A DNA stretch of 64,000 nt from Bacillota bacterium. GTDB taxonomy: Bacteria; Bacillota; Clostridia; Christensenellales; Aristaeellaceae. Shown here piece by piece: positions 57,823-64,000 of this stretch. The notes below the pieces were generated by a model, which saw only the letters and a program-made list of their open reading frames with translations, did no database searches and had not been told where the DNA came from. Location of the stretch: the NCBI GenBank assembly GCA_023459275.1, contig JAEWVC010000091.1, positions 1-64,000 on the forward strand, written 5' to 3'. Each line of letters starts with the position of its first letter. The stretch's first letter is position 1. A program made the translations under genes and the position numbers.

Positions 57823-58854
57823 TTAGGAAATAGCTTCCCCGCCGATTTCAATCATTACCTTCCCGCCCTGGCGGCAGGAGGGTTCCTCAAACACCTTTAA
57901 AACTTCGTCCAGGGGCAGTTTGAGGCTGATGATATCCTTCACATTGATTTTTTCCTCCGCCAGCAGGGAAATAGCCCTTTGGAAGGTATAAGGGTTGATG
58001 AAGGAGGCGGTGATGTGCAGTTCCTTTGCGAACACCTCGTAGGGCTTAATGGCAATTTCCGCGCCCGGCGGTGTCAGGCCAAAGAACATGACCGTGGCGC
58101 CGTTCCCTGCCAGTTTGACGGCCTGCGCCATGGTTTTTGCATGCCCCACGCATTCGATGACACAGTCCACATTGGGATAACCGGATAAGGCCTCCGCCAG
58201 GTCTTCGCTCATGGGGTCAAGGGCTCTATCCGCGCCGAGTTTTAAGGCCAGCTCCCGCTTTTGGGCCGTGGGTTCGGATACGACGATGTGCGCCGCGCCA
58301 GAAAGCTTGGCCAGCTGCAGCATGATCAATCCGATAGGCCCGGCGCCGATGACCAGCACCGTCTGGCCGGGGCGGATCCTGCACAGGTCGATGCCGTGGA
58401 CGCAGCAGGAGACCGTTTCGCTAAGCGCGGCGTGAGCCAGGGGAAGCTTGTCCGGAAGCATGTATACCTGCTTTTCCGGTACGGTAAGGTACTGGGCGAA
58501 GCCGCCGCGGGCCGTGGTGCCGTATCCTGTCATATGCTTGCAGAAATGGCCCATGGCATTTCTGCAGAAATGGCACTGGCCGCACATTTCATTGGGGTCC
58601 ACCGCCACCCGGTCCCCCGGCTTGAAGGCAGTGACCTCAGAGCCCGCCTCCGTAACAGTGCCGGACATCTCATGGCCCAGGATGTTTGGCGGCGTTACCG
58701 GCGCCGCGCCGGGATCGCCTTCATAGATATGGATGTCCGTACCGCATACGCCGCAGTACGCCACGGCGACGCGCACGTCCTTGGGCCCAAGGGGCAGTTC
58801 CTGAACCTCCTGGACACGTATGTCATGCTTTCCATAAAAAACGGCGGCTTTCAT
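57823..58854 (-). CDS. Zinc-dependent alcohol/polyol dehydrogenase (MDR family)
   Basis: 343 residues. Catalytic-zinc motif CGVCGTDIHIYEG and GHEMSGTV; structural-zinc cysteines in MCGQCHFCRNAMGHFC; Rossmann motif VLVIGAGPIGLIMLQLAKLS, with SEP after the second strand. It resembles sorbitol or threonine dehydrogenase-like MDRs. The start overlaps the nrdR stop codon by ATGA, an unexpected coupling. The neighbouring ugp/sorbose-type block may point to a polyol substrate, but it is on the other strand. Confidence 0.88.
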   Translation of the reverse strand: MKAAVFYGKHDIRVQEVQELPLGPKDVRVAVAYCGVCGTDIHIYEGDPGAAPVTPPNILGHEMSGTVTEAGSEVTAFKPGDRVAVDPNEMCGQCHFCRNAMGHFCKHMTGYGTTARGGFAQYLTVPEKQVYMLPDKLPLAHAALSETVSCCVHGIDLCRIRPGQTVLVIGAGPIGLIMLQLAKLSGAAHIVVSEPTAQKRELALKLGADRALDPMSEDLAEALSGYPNVDCVIECVGHAKTMAQAVKLAGNGATVMFFGLTPPGAEIAIKPYEVFAKELHITASFINPYTFQRAISLLAEEKINVKDIISLKLPLDEVLKVFEEPSCRQGGKVMIEIGGEAIS

Positions 58855-59333
58855 TTGATTTCCTCTTCCTTTTTGTGCTGATTTTCCCCGATAAGCTTTG
58901 TCAGTTCCTCCATGAAATTGGAGATATCGGTGAATTGGCGGTATACTGAGGCAAAGCGGACATAGGCAACCTCATCCAGCTTTTTCAATTCCTCCATCAC
59001 CATTTCGCCGATTTGCCATGTGGTAACCTCCCCATCCATGAAGTTGTACACGTTTTGCTCAATTCTTGTGACGATGGCGTCGATCTGCGAAAGGGAAATG
59101 GGCCGCTTTTCGCAGGCATGCAGGATGCCGTTGCGGATTTTGCTGCTGTCGAAAGGCTCCCGGCGCTTGTCTTTTTTCACCACGAGCAGCGGTACCATTT
59201 CAATTTTCTCATAGGTGGTAAAGCGGCGGGCACACTGGATGCACTCCCTCCGGCGGCGGATGCTGCTGCCCTCTTCTGTGGGGCGGGAGTCGATCACCTT
59301 GCTGTCCGGGCAGCCGCAGTACTGGCACTTCAT
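58851..59333 (-). CDS. nrdR: Transcriptional repressor NrdR
   Basis: Nucleotide-sensing repressor of ribonucleotide reductase genes. 160 residues from the ATG at 59333 (AAGAAGAG upstream; a second ATG two codons earlier is possible). The zinc ribbon is MKCQYCGCPDSKVIDSRP with Cys3, Cys6, Cys31 and Cys34. The ATP-cone domain starts at about 49 (LLVVKKDKRREPFDSSKI). The C-terminus has an added tail NQHKKEEEIK. A promoter lies 48 bases upstream. Confidence 0.96.
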   Translation of the reverse strand: MKCQYCGCPDSKVIDSRPTEEGSSIRRRRECIQCARRFTTYEKIEMVPLLVVKKDKRREPFDSSKIRNGILHACEKRPISLSQIDAIVTRIEQNVYNFMDGEVTTWQIGEMVMEELKKLDEVAYVRFASVYRQFTDISNFMEELTKLIGENQHKKEEEIK

Positions 59334-59380
59334 GCGCATCTCTTCTTTCCGACGGTCGCTCCGCCTCAAGCATTTGTAAC

Positions 59381-59409
59381 ATTATATCCTATTCCGGTAT
59401 GTACGTAAA
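59381..59409 (-). promoter_or_regulatory. Promoter of nrdR
   Basis: Minus strand TTTACG (59404-59409), 17 bases, TATAAT (59381-59386). No clear NrdR box is visible. Confidence 0.7.
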
Positions 59410-59455
59410 GGGCGGCGGCGCGATTGGCGTCAAAAAACGGGGAACATTGGCCGAA

Positions 59456-59695
59456 TCACAGATCTTCAACGCTTACCAGGATCACGTCGTCGCCAATTTT
59501 GCAGATCCTGTTCCAGGGGATTACGATGCCGCACTTTTCCCCCTTGAGCATTTGAAGCACGTTGAATTCCCCCGGCACCACAATGGCCTGCACCACGCCG
59601 TCCTTTTCGCAGAACTCAATGTCCATCACCTTGCCCAGACGCCGCCCGTCGCAGGTGTTCACCACATCCTTGGTGCGCAATTCCGAAAGGCTCAC
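59456..59695 (-). CDS. YlmC/YmxH-family PRC-barrel sporulation protein
   Basis: 79 residues from a GTG at 59695, nine bases after GGGGAGG; the open frame to 59782 has no better start. A single PRC-barrel domain: SLSELRTKDVVNTCDGRRLG, then KVMDIEFCEKDGVVQAIVV and IPWNRICKIGDDVILVSVED. Proteins of this family are sporulation-linked and of unknown mechanism. It sits near the spoIIG/sigG cluster, as in related genomes. Confidence 0.85.
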   Translation of the reverse strand: MSLSELRTKDVVNTCDGRRLGKVMDIEFCEKDGVVQAIVVPGEFNVLQMLKGEKCGIVIPWNRICKIGDDVILVSVEDL

Positions 59696-59957
59696 GGGTA
59701 TGCACCTCCCCTCCTTACATGTATGCCGGAGGGAGGGGAAAGTTGCGGCGAACCCCGATGTACCTTGAATGCGCGGGAACAATGTATGGCAAGTGCAGAA
59801 ATGGTTTTGCAGATTAAATTGCGTAGGCCGAAGCCTCCCCGGGTTTCTGACAATCTGAAGCGGCTTTTATTGCGCGCCCGCTTTTTTTATACATCAAAAC
59901 AAATTTGAAAAGTGATACAATAAATGAAATGCGGCGGTATAGCCAGGTATCTAATGA
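59696..59957. other. Divergent intergenic region, ylmC / ECF sigma
   Basis: About 260 bases without a gene. On the minus strand CATACATT (about 59785-59792) resembles a sigma-E -10 element for the ylmC-like gene, with no clear -35. On the plus strand TACAAT near 59917 could serve the sigma-factor gene, also without a convincing -35, as expected for an autoregulated ECF promoter. Confidence 0.35.
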
Positions 59958-60500
59958 ATGCAATCAGATCTGATGCAGCCGGAAGGAATGAGAAATACGG
60001 AAGTCATCACCAGAGAGGAATTCGTTGAGGCTTTTCGGGAAATGGAACGGTCCCTGTTTTGCATCGCCCGCAGCTTTTCCCTGTCTTTTGCCGACTGCGA
60101 TGATGTTCTGCAGGAATCTATCCTGAAAGCCTGGATGTACCGGGGGCAGCTGAGGCAAAAGGCCTATTTCAAGACATGGGTCACCCGGATTCTCATCAAC
60201 GAATGCAAGCGGATGGCAAAGAAAAACAGGCGCCTTACGCTTGTGGCGGAAATTCCGGAGAGTCAGACGCCAGCCCATTTGCCGGTGGAGGATGGCCTGG
60301 ATGTGCCGCTCCATGACGCGCTGGCCCAAATGGACGTCAAATACCGCCTGCCGCTGGTGCTCAAATACAGGGACGGCTACTCCGTGGAGGAGATCGCCCG
60401 TATTTTGCGCCTGCCTTCCGGCACCGTTACCACGCGCCTTTTTAGGGCGCGGAACATACTGAAACAGATTTTGACGGAGGAGGAGGCGCTTACGCTATGA
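59958..60500 (+). CDS. ECF-type RNA polymerase sigma factor
   Basis: 180 residues. Region 2 has LFCIARSFSLSFADCDDVLQ and ESILKAWMYRGQLR. Region 4 has YRLPLVLKYRDGYSVEEIAR and ILRLPSGTVTTRLFRARNIL. Ribosome sites near the possible starts are weak, and the true start may be one of the internal ATGs up to 59988. The stop overlaps the next gene by ATGA, the usual pairing with an anti-sigma factor. Confidence 0.9.
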   Translation: MQSDLMQPEGMRNTEVITREEFVEAFREMERSLFCIARSFSLSFADCDDVLQESILKAWMYRGQLRQKAYFKTWVTRILINECKRMAKKNRRLTLVAEIPESQTPAHLPVEDGLDVPLHDALAQMDVKYRLPLVLKYRDGYSVEEIARILRLPSGTVTTRLFRARNILKQILTEEEALTL

Positions 60501-61783
60501 AAGAGCCCAATTTTGACCGCGCGTTTGAAAGAACGCCGGACAGCTTTCACAACCGCATGGAAAGCGCGCTCCTTACATGCAAGGAGGATGCACCCATGAA
60601 ACGATTTACACTGCGCACCGTGCTCATCGCGGTTCTGATTTTGACGCTGCTGGCCGGCACAGCTCTGGCCATCGCCACCCACTACAGCGTGAAGGAGTAT
60701 CACGACAACAGCGGCGAGGAATTTCAAAAGAGCATTACCCTCATTGACAAAAGCTATGAGAACGAATTCTTTTCCCTGTATGTGACCGATGCCGTATTTG
60801 ACGGGAATAGCATTTCCATCGCCATGGATATAATGCCCAAAGAAGGCGCGGGCCCTGTGTACTTGTACCCGCAGATCACCGCCGTCTGCGGCGGGCAGGA
60901 GCTGCCGGTGGATATTGAAGGCTGCCGGGGCGATTTCTTCTCCGGCTTCTGGGTGCCGGACAAGGAGGTTGAACTACAGGGCAAGTACGGCGTGGACGCC
61001 TGTATCTATGAGGAGGAAGCGGACGGCGATGTCCAGTGGGCGCTGGCCTTTATGGTGCTGAAACCCAATTGGGAGCTGGCTTACGATAGGACAGAGTTCC
61101 GCGGAGATCAAAGCGAGCCTTCCGAGGACGAATACATGCAGCGCTTCCGCGACGCTTACGCGCAAAAGAAAATCCTGCTGGCCTACGGGTATGCGCTGAA
61201 TGAGTATTCCGTGGTTCTACCCGTCCCCGAAGGCATGACAGCCGACGAATACCAGTTACAGCGGCTTGGACCGATGCTTGCCCAGTCGGAGGCCTTCACG
61301 CTGACGGAGACTATCGAATGCACCTGGAACGCCCCTATGCCCGCAAGCTATCAGGTGACAAATACCGGCGACAGGCTGGAGTTTGATGATTACACCATTG
61401 TGATGGGCAAGGTCACGACGTCTTTCATGAAAGTCAAATGGGCCTTTGACGCGTATTTCAAAAATGGGACGGGGATGGAGGCCGGTGTCAACTTTGAAGC
61501 CCGTGTGGACGGCAGGGACGCCTTTACGCTGGGCGGCGGCGGTTACTACGGTGACGGCCCAAGCGATGACGGGGACCCGGCCCATTTCACCTATGAGGGC
61601 GAGTTCGGCTGCCCCGGCGGGCTGCCCGACAGCGTTACTTTCGTGCCCTATACCATGGAATACAGGGAGCCTACGCAGGAAGAAGCGGCCGCCAGGATTA
61701 CGCCCAAACCGGTGGACGGAAAAACCGTCATGCCCTTCAAGGTGTACAATGAGGCCGGCGCTTTTGAGGTGAAACTGAAGTAG
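60497..61783 (+). CDS. Membrane-anchored probable anti-sigma protein with large extracellular domain
   Basis: 428 residues. A short cytoplasmic part (MKEPNFDRAFERTPDSFHNR, 1-36) is followed by one membrane helix (TVLIAVLILTLLAGTALAIA, 41-60) and a 365-residue acidic extracellular domain. The cytoplasmic start resembles the helical sigma-binding part of clostridial ECF anti-sigma proteins, and it is coupled to the sigma gene by ATGA. The extracellular part, including FTLGGGGYYGDGPSDDGD, is not recognised; sensing of an envelope signal is inferred. Confidence 0.75.
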   Translation: MKEPNFDRAFERTPDSFHNRMESALLTCKEDAPMKRFTLRTVLIAVLILTLLAGTALAIATHYSVKEYHDNSGEEFQKSITLIDKSYENEFFSLYVTDAVFDGNSISIAMDIMPKEGAGPVYLYPQITAVCGGQELPVDIEGCRGDFFSGFWVPDKEVELQGKYGVDACIYEEEADGDVQWALAFMVLKPNWELAYDRTEFRGDQSEPSEDEYMQRFRDAYAQKKILLAYGYALNEYSVVLPVPEGMTADEYQLQRLGPMLAQSEAFTLTETIECTWNAPMPASYQVTNTGDRLEFDDYTIVMGKVTTSFMKVKWAFDAYFKNGTGMEAGVNFEARVDGRDAFTLGGGGYYGDGPSDDGDPAHFTYEGEFGCPGGLPDSVTFVPYTMEYREPTQEEAAARITPKPVDGKTVMPFKVYNEAGAFEVKLK

Positions 61784-61809
61784 GCGCCAAAAGGAACAGG
61801 TCCGTAAAA

Positions 61810-61848
61810 AGGCCGCCCATTTGTGCAGTGAGCACGAATGGGCGGCCT
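61810..61848. terminator. Terminator between anti-sigma gene and sigG
   Basis: AGGCCGCCCATT paired with AATGGGCGGCCT. On the minus strand TTTTTACG follows, so it mainly ends sigG transcription. Confidence 0.8.
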
Positions 61849-61861
61849 GCGTTGTCAAGGA

Positions 61862-62650
61862 TCACATCTGCTGCACCTGCACATGCTTGCGCATATGCAG
61901 CAGCGCGTTTTTCTCCAACCGGGATACCTGGGCCTGGCTGATGCCGATCTCGTTGGCCACCTCCATCTGGGTGCGGCCTTCAAAAAAGCGGAGCCTCAAA
62001 ATGCGCTTTTCCCGGTCGTTCAGCCGCCGCATGGCCTCCTTGATGGTAATTTCCTCCAGCCAAGCCTCGTCCACGTGCTTGTCGTCCTTCACCTGGTCCA
62101 TGATATAGATGGCGTCACCGCCGTCGTTGTATACGGGCTCAAACAGGGATACGGGGTCCTGGATGGCTTCCAGCGCGAATACCACATCCTCGCGGGGGAT
62201 GTGCAGTTCGGCGGCCAGTTCGGTGACGGTGGGTTCCCGGTTAAGCTGTCCGGCCAGGCGGTCGCGCGCCTGCAACGCCTTGTAGGCGATGTCCCGCAAG
62301 GACCGGCTGACCCTGATGGCGTTGTTGTCCCGGAGATACCGGCGGATTTCCCCAATGATCATGGGCACCGCATACGTGGAAAACCGTACATTTTGGGTCA
62401 CGTCGAAGTTATCCAGCGCCTTGATGAGCCCGATGCACCCCACCTGGAACAGGTCGTCCACGTTTTCACCGCGGTTGGTAAAGCGCTGGATCACGCTCAG
62501 CACCAGCCGCAGGTTGCCTCTTATGAATTCTTCCCGCGCCGCCTGGTCGCCGCTGTGGACCAATGGGAAAAGCTGGCGCATGCGCTCATTGTTCAAAACG
62601 GGCAAAGAGGATGTGTCTACGCCGCAGATTTCTACCTTTCCTGTTGCCAT
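61862..62650 (-). CDS. sigG: Late forespore sigma factor sigma-G
   Basis: 262 residues from the ATG at 62650 (GGAGG upstream). The protein opens KVEICGVDTSSLPVLNNERM, the sigma-G hallmark, then NLRLVLSVIQRFTNRGENVD, FSTYAVPMIIGEIRRYLRDN, RVSRSLRDIAYKALQARDRL, DPVSLFEPVYNDGGDAIYIM and the region 4 QMEVANEIGISQAQVSRLEK. It directs late forespore genes such as the germinant receptor and tlp. A sigma-F/G promoter lies at 62682-62710. Confidence 0.98.
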   Translation of the reverse strand: MATGKVEICGVDTSSLPVLNNERMRQLFPLVHSGDQAAREEFIRGNLRLVLSVIQRFTNRGENVDDLFQVGCIGLIKALDNFDVTQNVRFSTYAVPMIIGEIRRYLRDNNAIRVSRSLRDIAYKALQARDRLAGQLNREPTVTELAAELHIPREDVVFALEAIQDPVSLFEPVYNDGGDAIYIMDQVKDDKHVDEAWLEEITIKEAMRRLNDREKRILRLRFFEGRTQMEVANEIGISQAQVSRLEKNALLHMRKHVQVQQM

Positions 62651-62681
62651 ACCGCATTCCTCCACGATTCCGGATGATTGC

Positions 62682-62710
62682 AGTATGACCCCATGAAAGG
62701 GGTTTTATGC
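62682..62710 (-). promoter_or_regulatory. Sigma-F/sigma-G promoter of sigG
   Basis: Minus strand GCATA (62706-62710), exactly 15 bases, GGTCATACT (62682-62690), a full match to the sigma-F consensus GYWTA-N15-GGNNANANT. sigG in Bacillus is known to be under sigma-F and then autoregulated. Confidence 0.85.
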
Positions 62711-62721
62711 CGTGCGACAAA

Positions 62722-63462
62722 CTAACTGCTGATGCGCGTCAGTTCGACATGCAGGCGGGAAAGGATGCGCTTTTCCAGCCTTGAGATGTAGGACTGGGAA
62801 ATGCCCAGAATGTCCGCCACTTCCTTTTGCGTTTTTTCATGCCCGCCGGACAGCCCGAAACGAAGCTGCATGATGCGCTGCTCCCTGGGGCTCAAGTGGT
62901 CCAGCGCCAGGGAAAGAAGCTGCTTCTCCACGCTTTCCTCAATGCATTTATACACCATGTCGCCTTCTGTGCCCAAAACGTCCGAAAGCAGCAGCTCGTT
63001 GCCGTCCCAGTCGGTTTTCAGCGGCTCATCCAGAGATACCTCCAGCCTGGTGCGGCTGTTGCGGCGCAAAAACATCAACACTTCGTTTTCAATGCACCGG
63101 GAGGCATAGGTGGCCAGTTTGATCTTTTTGTCGGGATCGAAGGTGTTGACCGCCTTGATGAGCCCAATGGTGCCGATGGAGATCAGGTCTTCCAGCGCGA
63201 TGCCGGTGTTTTCGAATTTCCTGGCGATGAATACTACAAGGCGCAGGTTCCGCTCGATGAGGATGGAGCGCACTGTACCATCATCTTCCCGGAGCTTATC
63301 CACCAGCAGCCGCTCCTCCTGAAGCGTCAGGGGAACGGGCAGCGGCTCCGGCCCGCCGATGTAGCCAACCTGGCCCGGGCGTAAAAGGGCCAGCCAGAAC
63401 AGCACCTTCCTTCGCAGGGCTTGGTACCATTTCCCGGGAAAGCCGTGCCGTTTGGGACGCAT
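62722..63462 (-). CDS. sigE: Mother-cell sigma factor sigma-E (pro-form)
   Basis: 246 residues from the ATG at 63462 (AAAGGAGG upstream). A pro-sequence of about 27 residues, with basic and hydrophobic parts (KWYQALRRKVLFWLALL), precedes GGPEPLPVPLTLQEERLLVD. Region 2 has RNLRLVVFIARKFENTGIAL, IGTIGLIKAVNTFDPDKKIK and LATYASRCIENEVLMFLRRN. Region 4 has EVADILGISQSYISRLEKRI. SpoIIGA, encoded upstream, should remove the pro-sequence. The gap to spoIIGA is 34 bases. Confidence 0.98.
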   Translation of the reverse strand: MRPKRHGFPGKWYQALRRKVLFWLALLRPGQVGYIGGPEPLPVPLTLQEERLLVDKLREDDGTVRSILIERNLRLVVFIARKFENTGIALEDLISIGTIGLIKAVNTFDPDKKIKLATYASRCIENEVLMFLRRNSRTRLEVSLDEPLKTDWDGNELLLSDVLGTEGDMVYKCIEESVEKQLLSLALDHLSPREQRIMQLRFGLSGGHEKTQKEVADILGISQSYISRLEKRILSRLHVELTRISS

Positions 63463-63496
63463 GGGCGTGCCTCCTTTATGCATGCATAGGATTTTA

Positions 63497-64000
63497 TCAG
63501 CGTGCGGAGTTCCGCTGCGCGGCGCTTGGAACTGCCCCGCCTTCCTCTGAAAATTCGGCAGAAGGCGGCTCGGGGTATCCGGAGGTGTTTAGTACCGTTG
63601 CAGGCACAAGGGCCTGTGCTCCGCCGTACCCGGCCGGAGCAATGGCAACCAACGCGTGGATGTCCCGCCAGACGCCGCCCGACCTGACGCGGATAAAGCT
63701 GGGGCGAAAGCACATCATCAGCCCGTGTCCGGCGGCAGTTTGAACCCGCAGCAGCCGGAAGCCCGGCGGAAGCGTTTCAAATTCCCTGGGTTTCCATCCG
63801 CCGGGGAGGAGAGGTTTCAAAGCGCAGAAGGAGGCTACCACCACGGGCAGGCCGGTGACCGGGTCCGCAAGCAGGTTGCCTGTATCCAGCATGGCCGGCA
63901 GGCGGATTGGCTCGATGCCTGCCCCTCCGCCATGGAAGGCGATCTCCACCATGGTCACACCGGCGGAAGGTTTGATTTTGATATCCAGAAGCAGCACAAT
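63497..64000 (-). CDS. spoIIGA: Sigma-E processing aspartic protease SpoIIGA, C-terminal part
   Basis: About 168 residues are visible; the frame continues past the window edge, so the N-terminal membrane domain is missing. The C-terminal protease domain is seen from LLLDIKIKPSAGVTMVEIAF, with the active-site LPAMLDTGNLLADPVTGLPV (Asp in DTGN). The tail PPSAEFSEEGGAVPSAAQRN is low-complexity. Its place just upstream of sigE matches the spoIIG operon. Confidence 0.92.
   Translation of the reverse strand: MVLLLDIKIKPSAGVTMVEIAFHGGGAGIEPIRLPAMLDTGNLLADPVTGLPVVVASFCALKPLLPGGWKPREFETLPPGFRLLRVQTAAGHGLMMCFRPSFIRVRSGGVWRDIHALVAIAPAGYGGAQALVPATVLNTSGYPEPPSAEFSEEGGAVPSAAQRNSAR

Overview
The window looks like chromosome of a high-GC, spore-forming clostridial Firmicute. 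The evidence is spoIIGA, sigE and sigG, a germinant-receptor operon, the spore protein Tlp, a YlmC/YmxH protein, strong AGGAGG ribosome sites, and near-consensus TTGACA/TATAAT promoters with 17-base spacers. Both complete solute-binding proteins (TRAP and ABC) end in plain AxA-type signal peptides without a lipobox, a habit I associate with some gut clostridia of the Christensenellales/Aristaeella kind. That placement is an inference. I see no tRNA, rRNA, CRISPR array, transposase or prophage.

Layout. 1-5400: an edge-truncated unknown gene, a secreted SH3/peptidoglycan-binding protein, two related secreted proteins with a 54-residue protein, then wecB. 5400-7500: gpmA-eno. 7600-11800: a four-gene germinant-receptor operon. 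11800-14930: a PadR/DUF1700/DUF4097 envelope-stress module joined by 4-base overlaps to two short-chain dehydrogenases. 14930-22680: the most unusual region. A SipW signal peptidase, a pseudo-ABC-ATPase and a permease joined to a degenerate signal-peptidase domain sit upstream of a second operon of four TasA/CalY-like secreted proteins and one large two-domain surface protein. The second operon starts at its own promoter followed by a c-di-GMP-I riboswitch and an intrinsic terminator. 22700-27200: a GH35 glycosidase and a secreted GH53-CBM61 galactanase. 27200-29050: three small housekeeping or unknown proteins. 29300-33250: a TRAP transporter in P-M-Q order with a divergent GntR regulator. 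33350-40920: pckG, sbcCD and a lamin-tail secreted protein. 40930-44590: tlp, then deoB-punA-dacF. 44700-57660: a large catabolic block (transaldolase-like protein, hexitol-phosphate dehydrogenases, DeoR regulator, PfkB kinase, phosphodiesterase, ugp-like ABC transporter, glycerophosphodiesterase, glycerol-3-phosphate dehydrogenase). 57800-64000: an alcohol dehydrogenase coupled to nrdR, ylmC, an ECF sigma/anti-sigma pair, and sigG-sigE-spoIIGA.

How they work together. In the TasA-like region the peptidase operon has a plain housekeeping-type promoter, while the secreted substrates are gated by c-di-GMP, so processing machinery would be present before the fibre or adhesin subunits are made. 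In the catabolic block a near-perfect GlpR-like palindrome lies just upstream of the ugp-like promoter, linking the DeoR-family regulator to uptake and breakdown of glycerol-phosphate esters. A separate sorbose/sorbitol-type branch would feed fructose-6-phosphate. Three copies of a ~160 bp inverted-repeat element lie between operons. A good sigma-F/sigma-G promoter precedes sigG.
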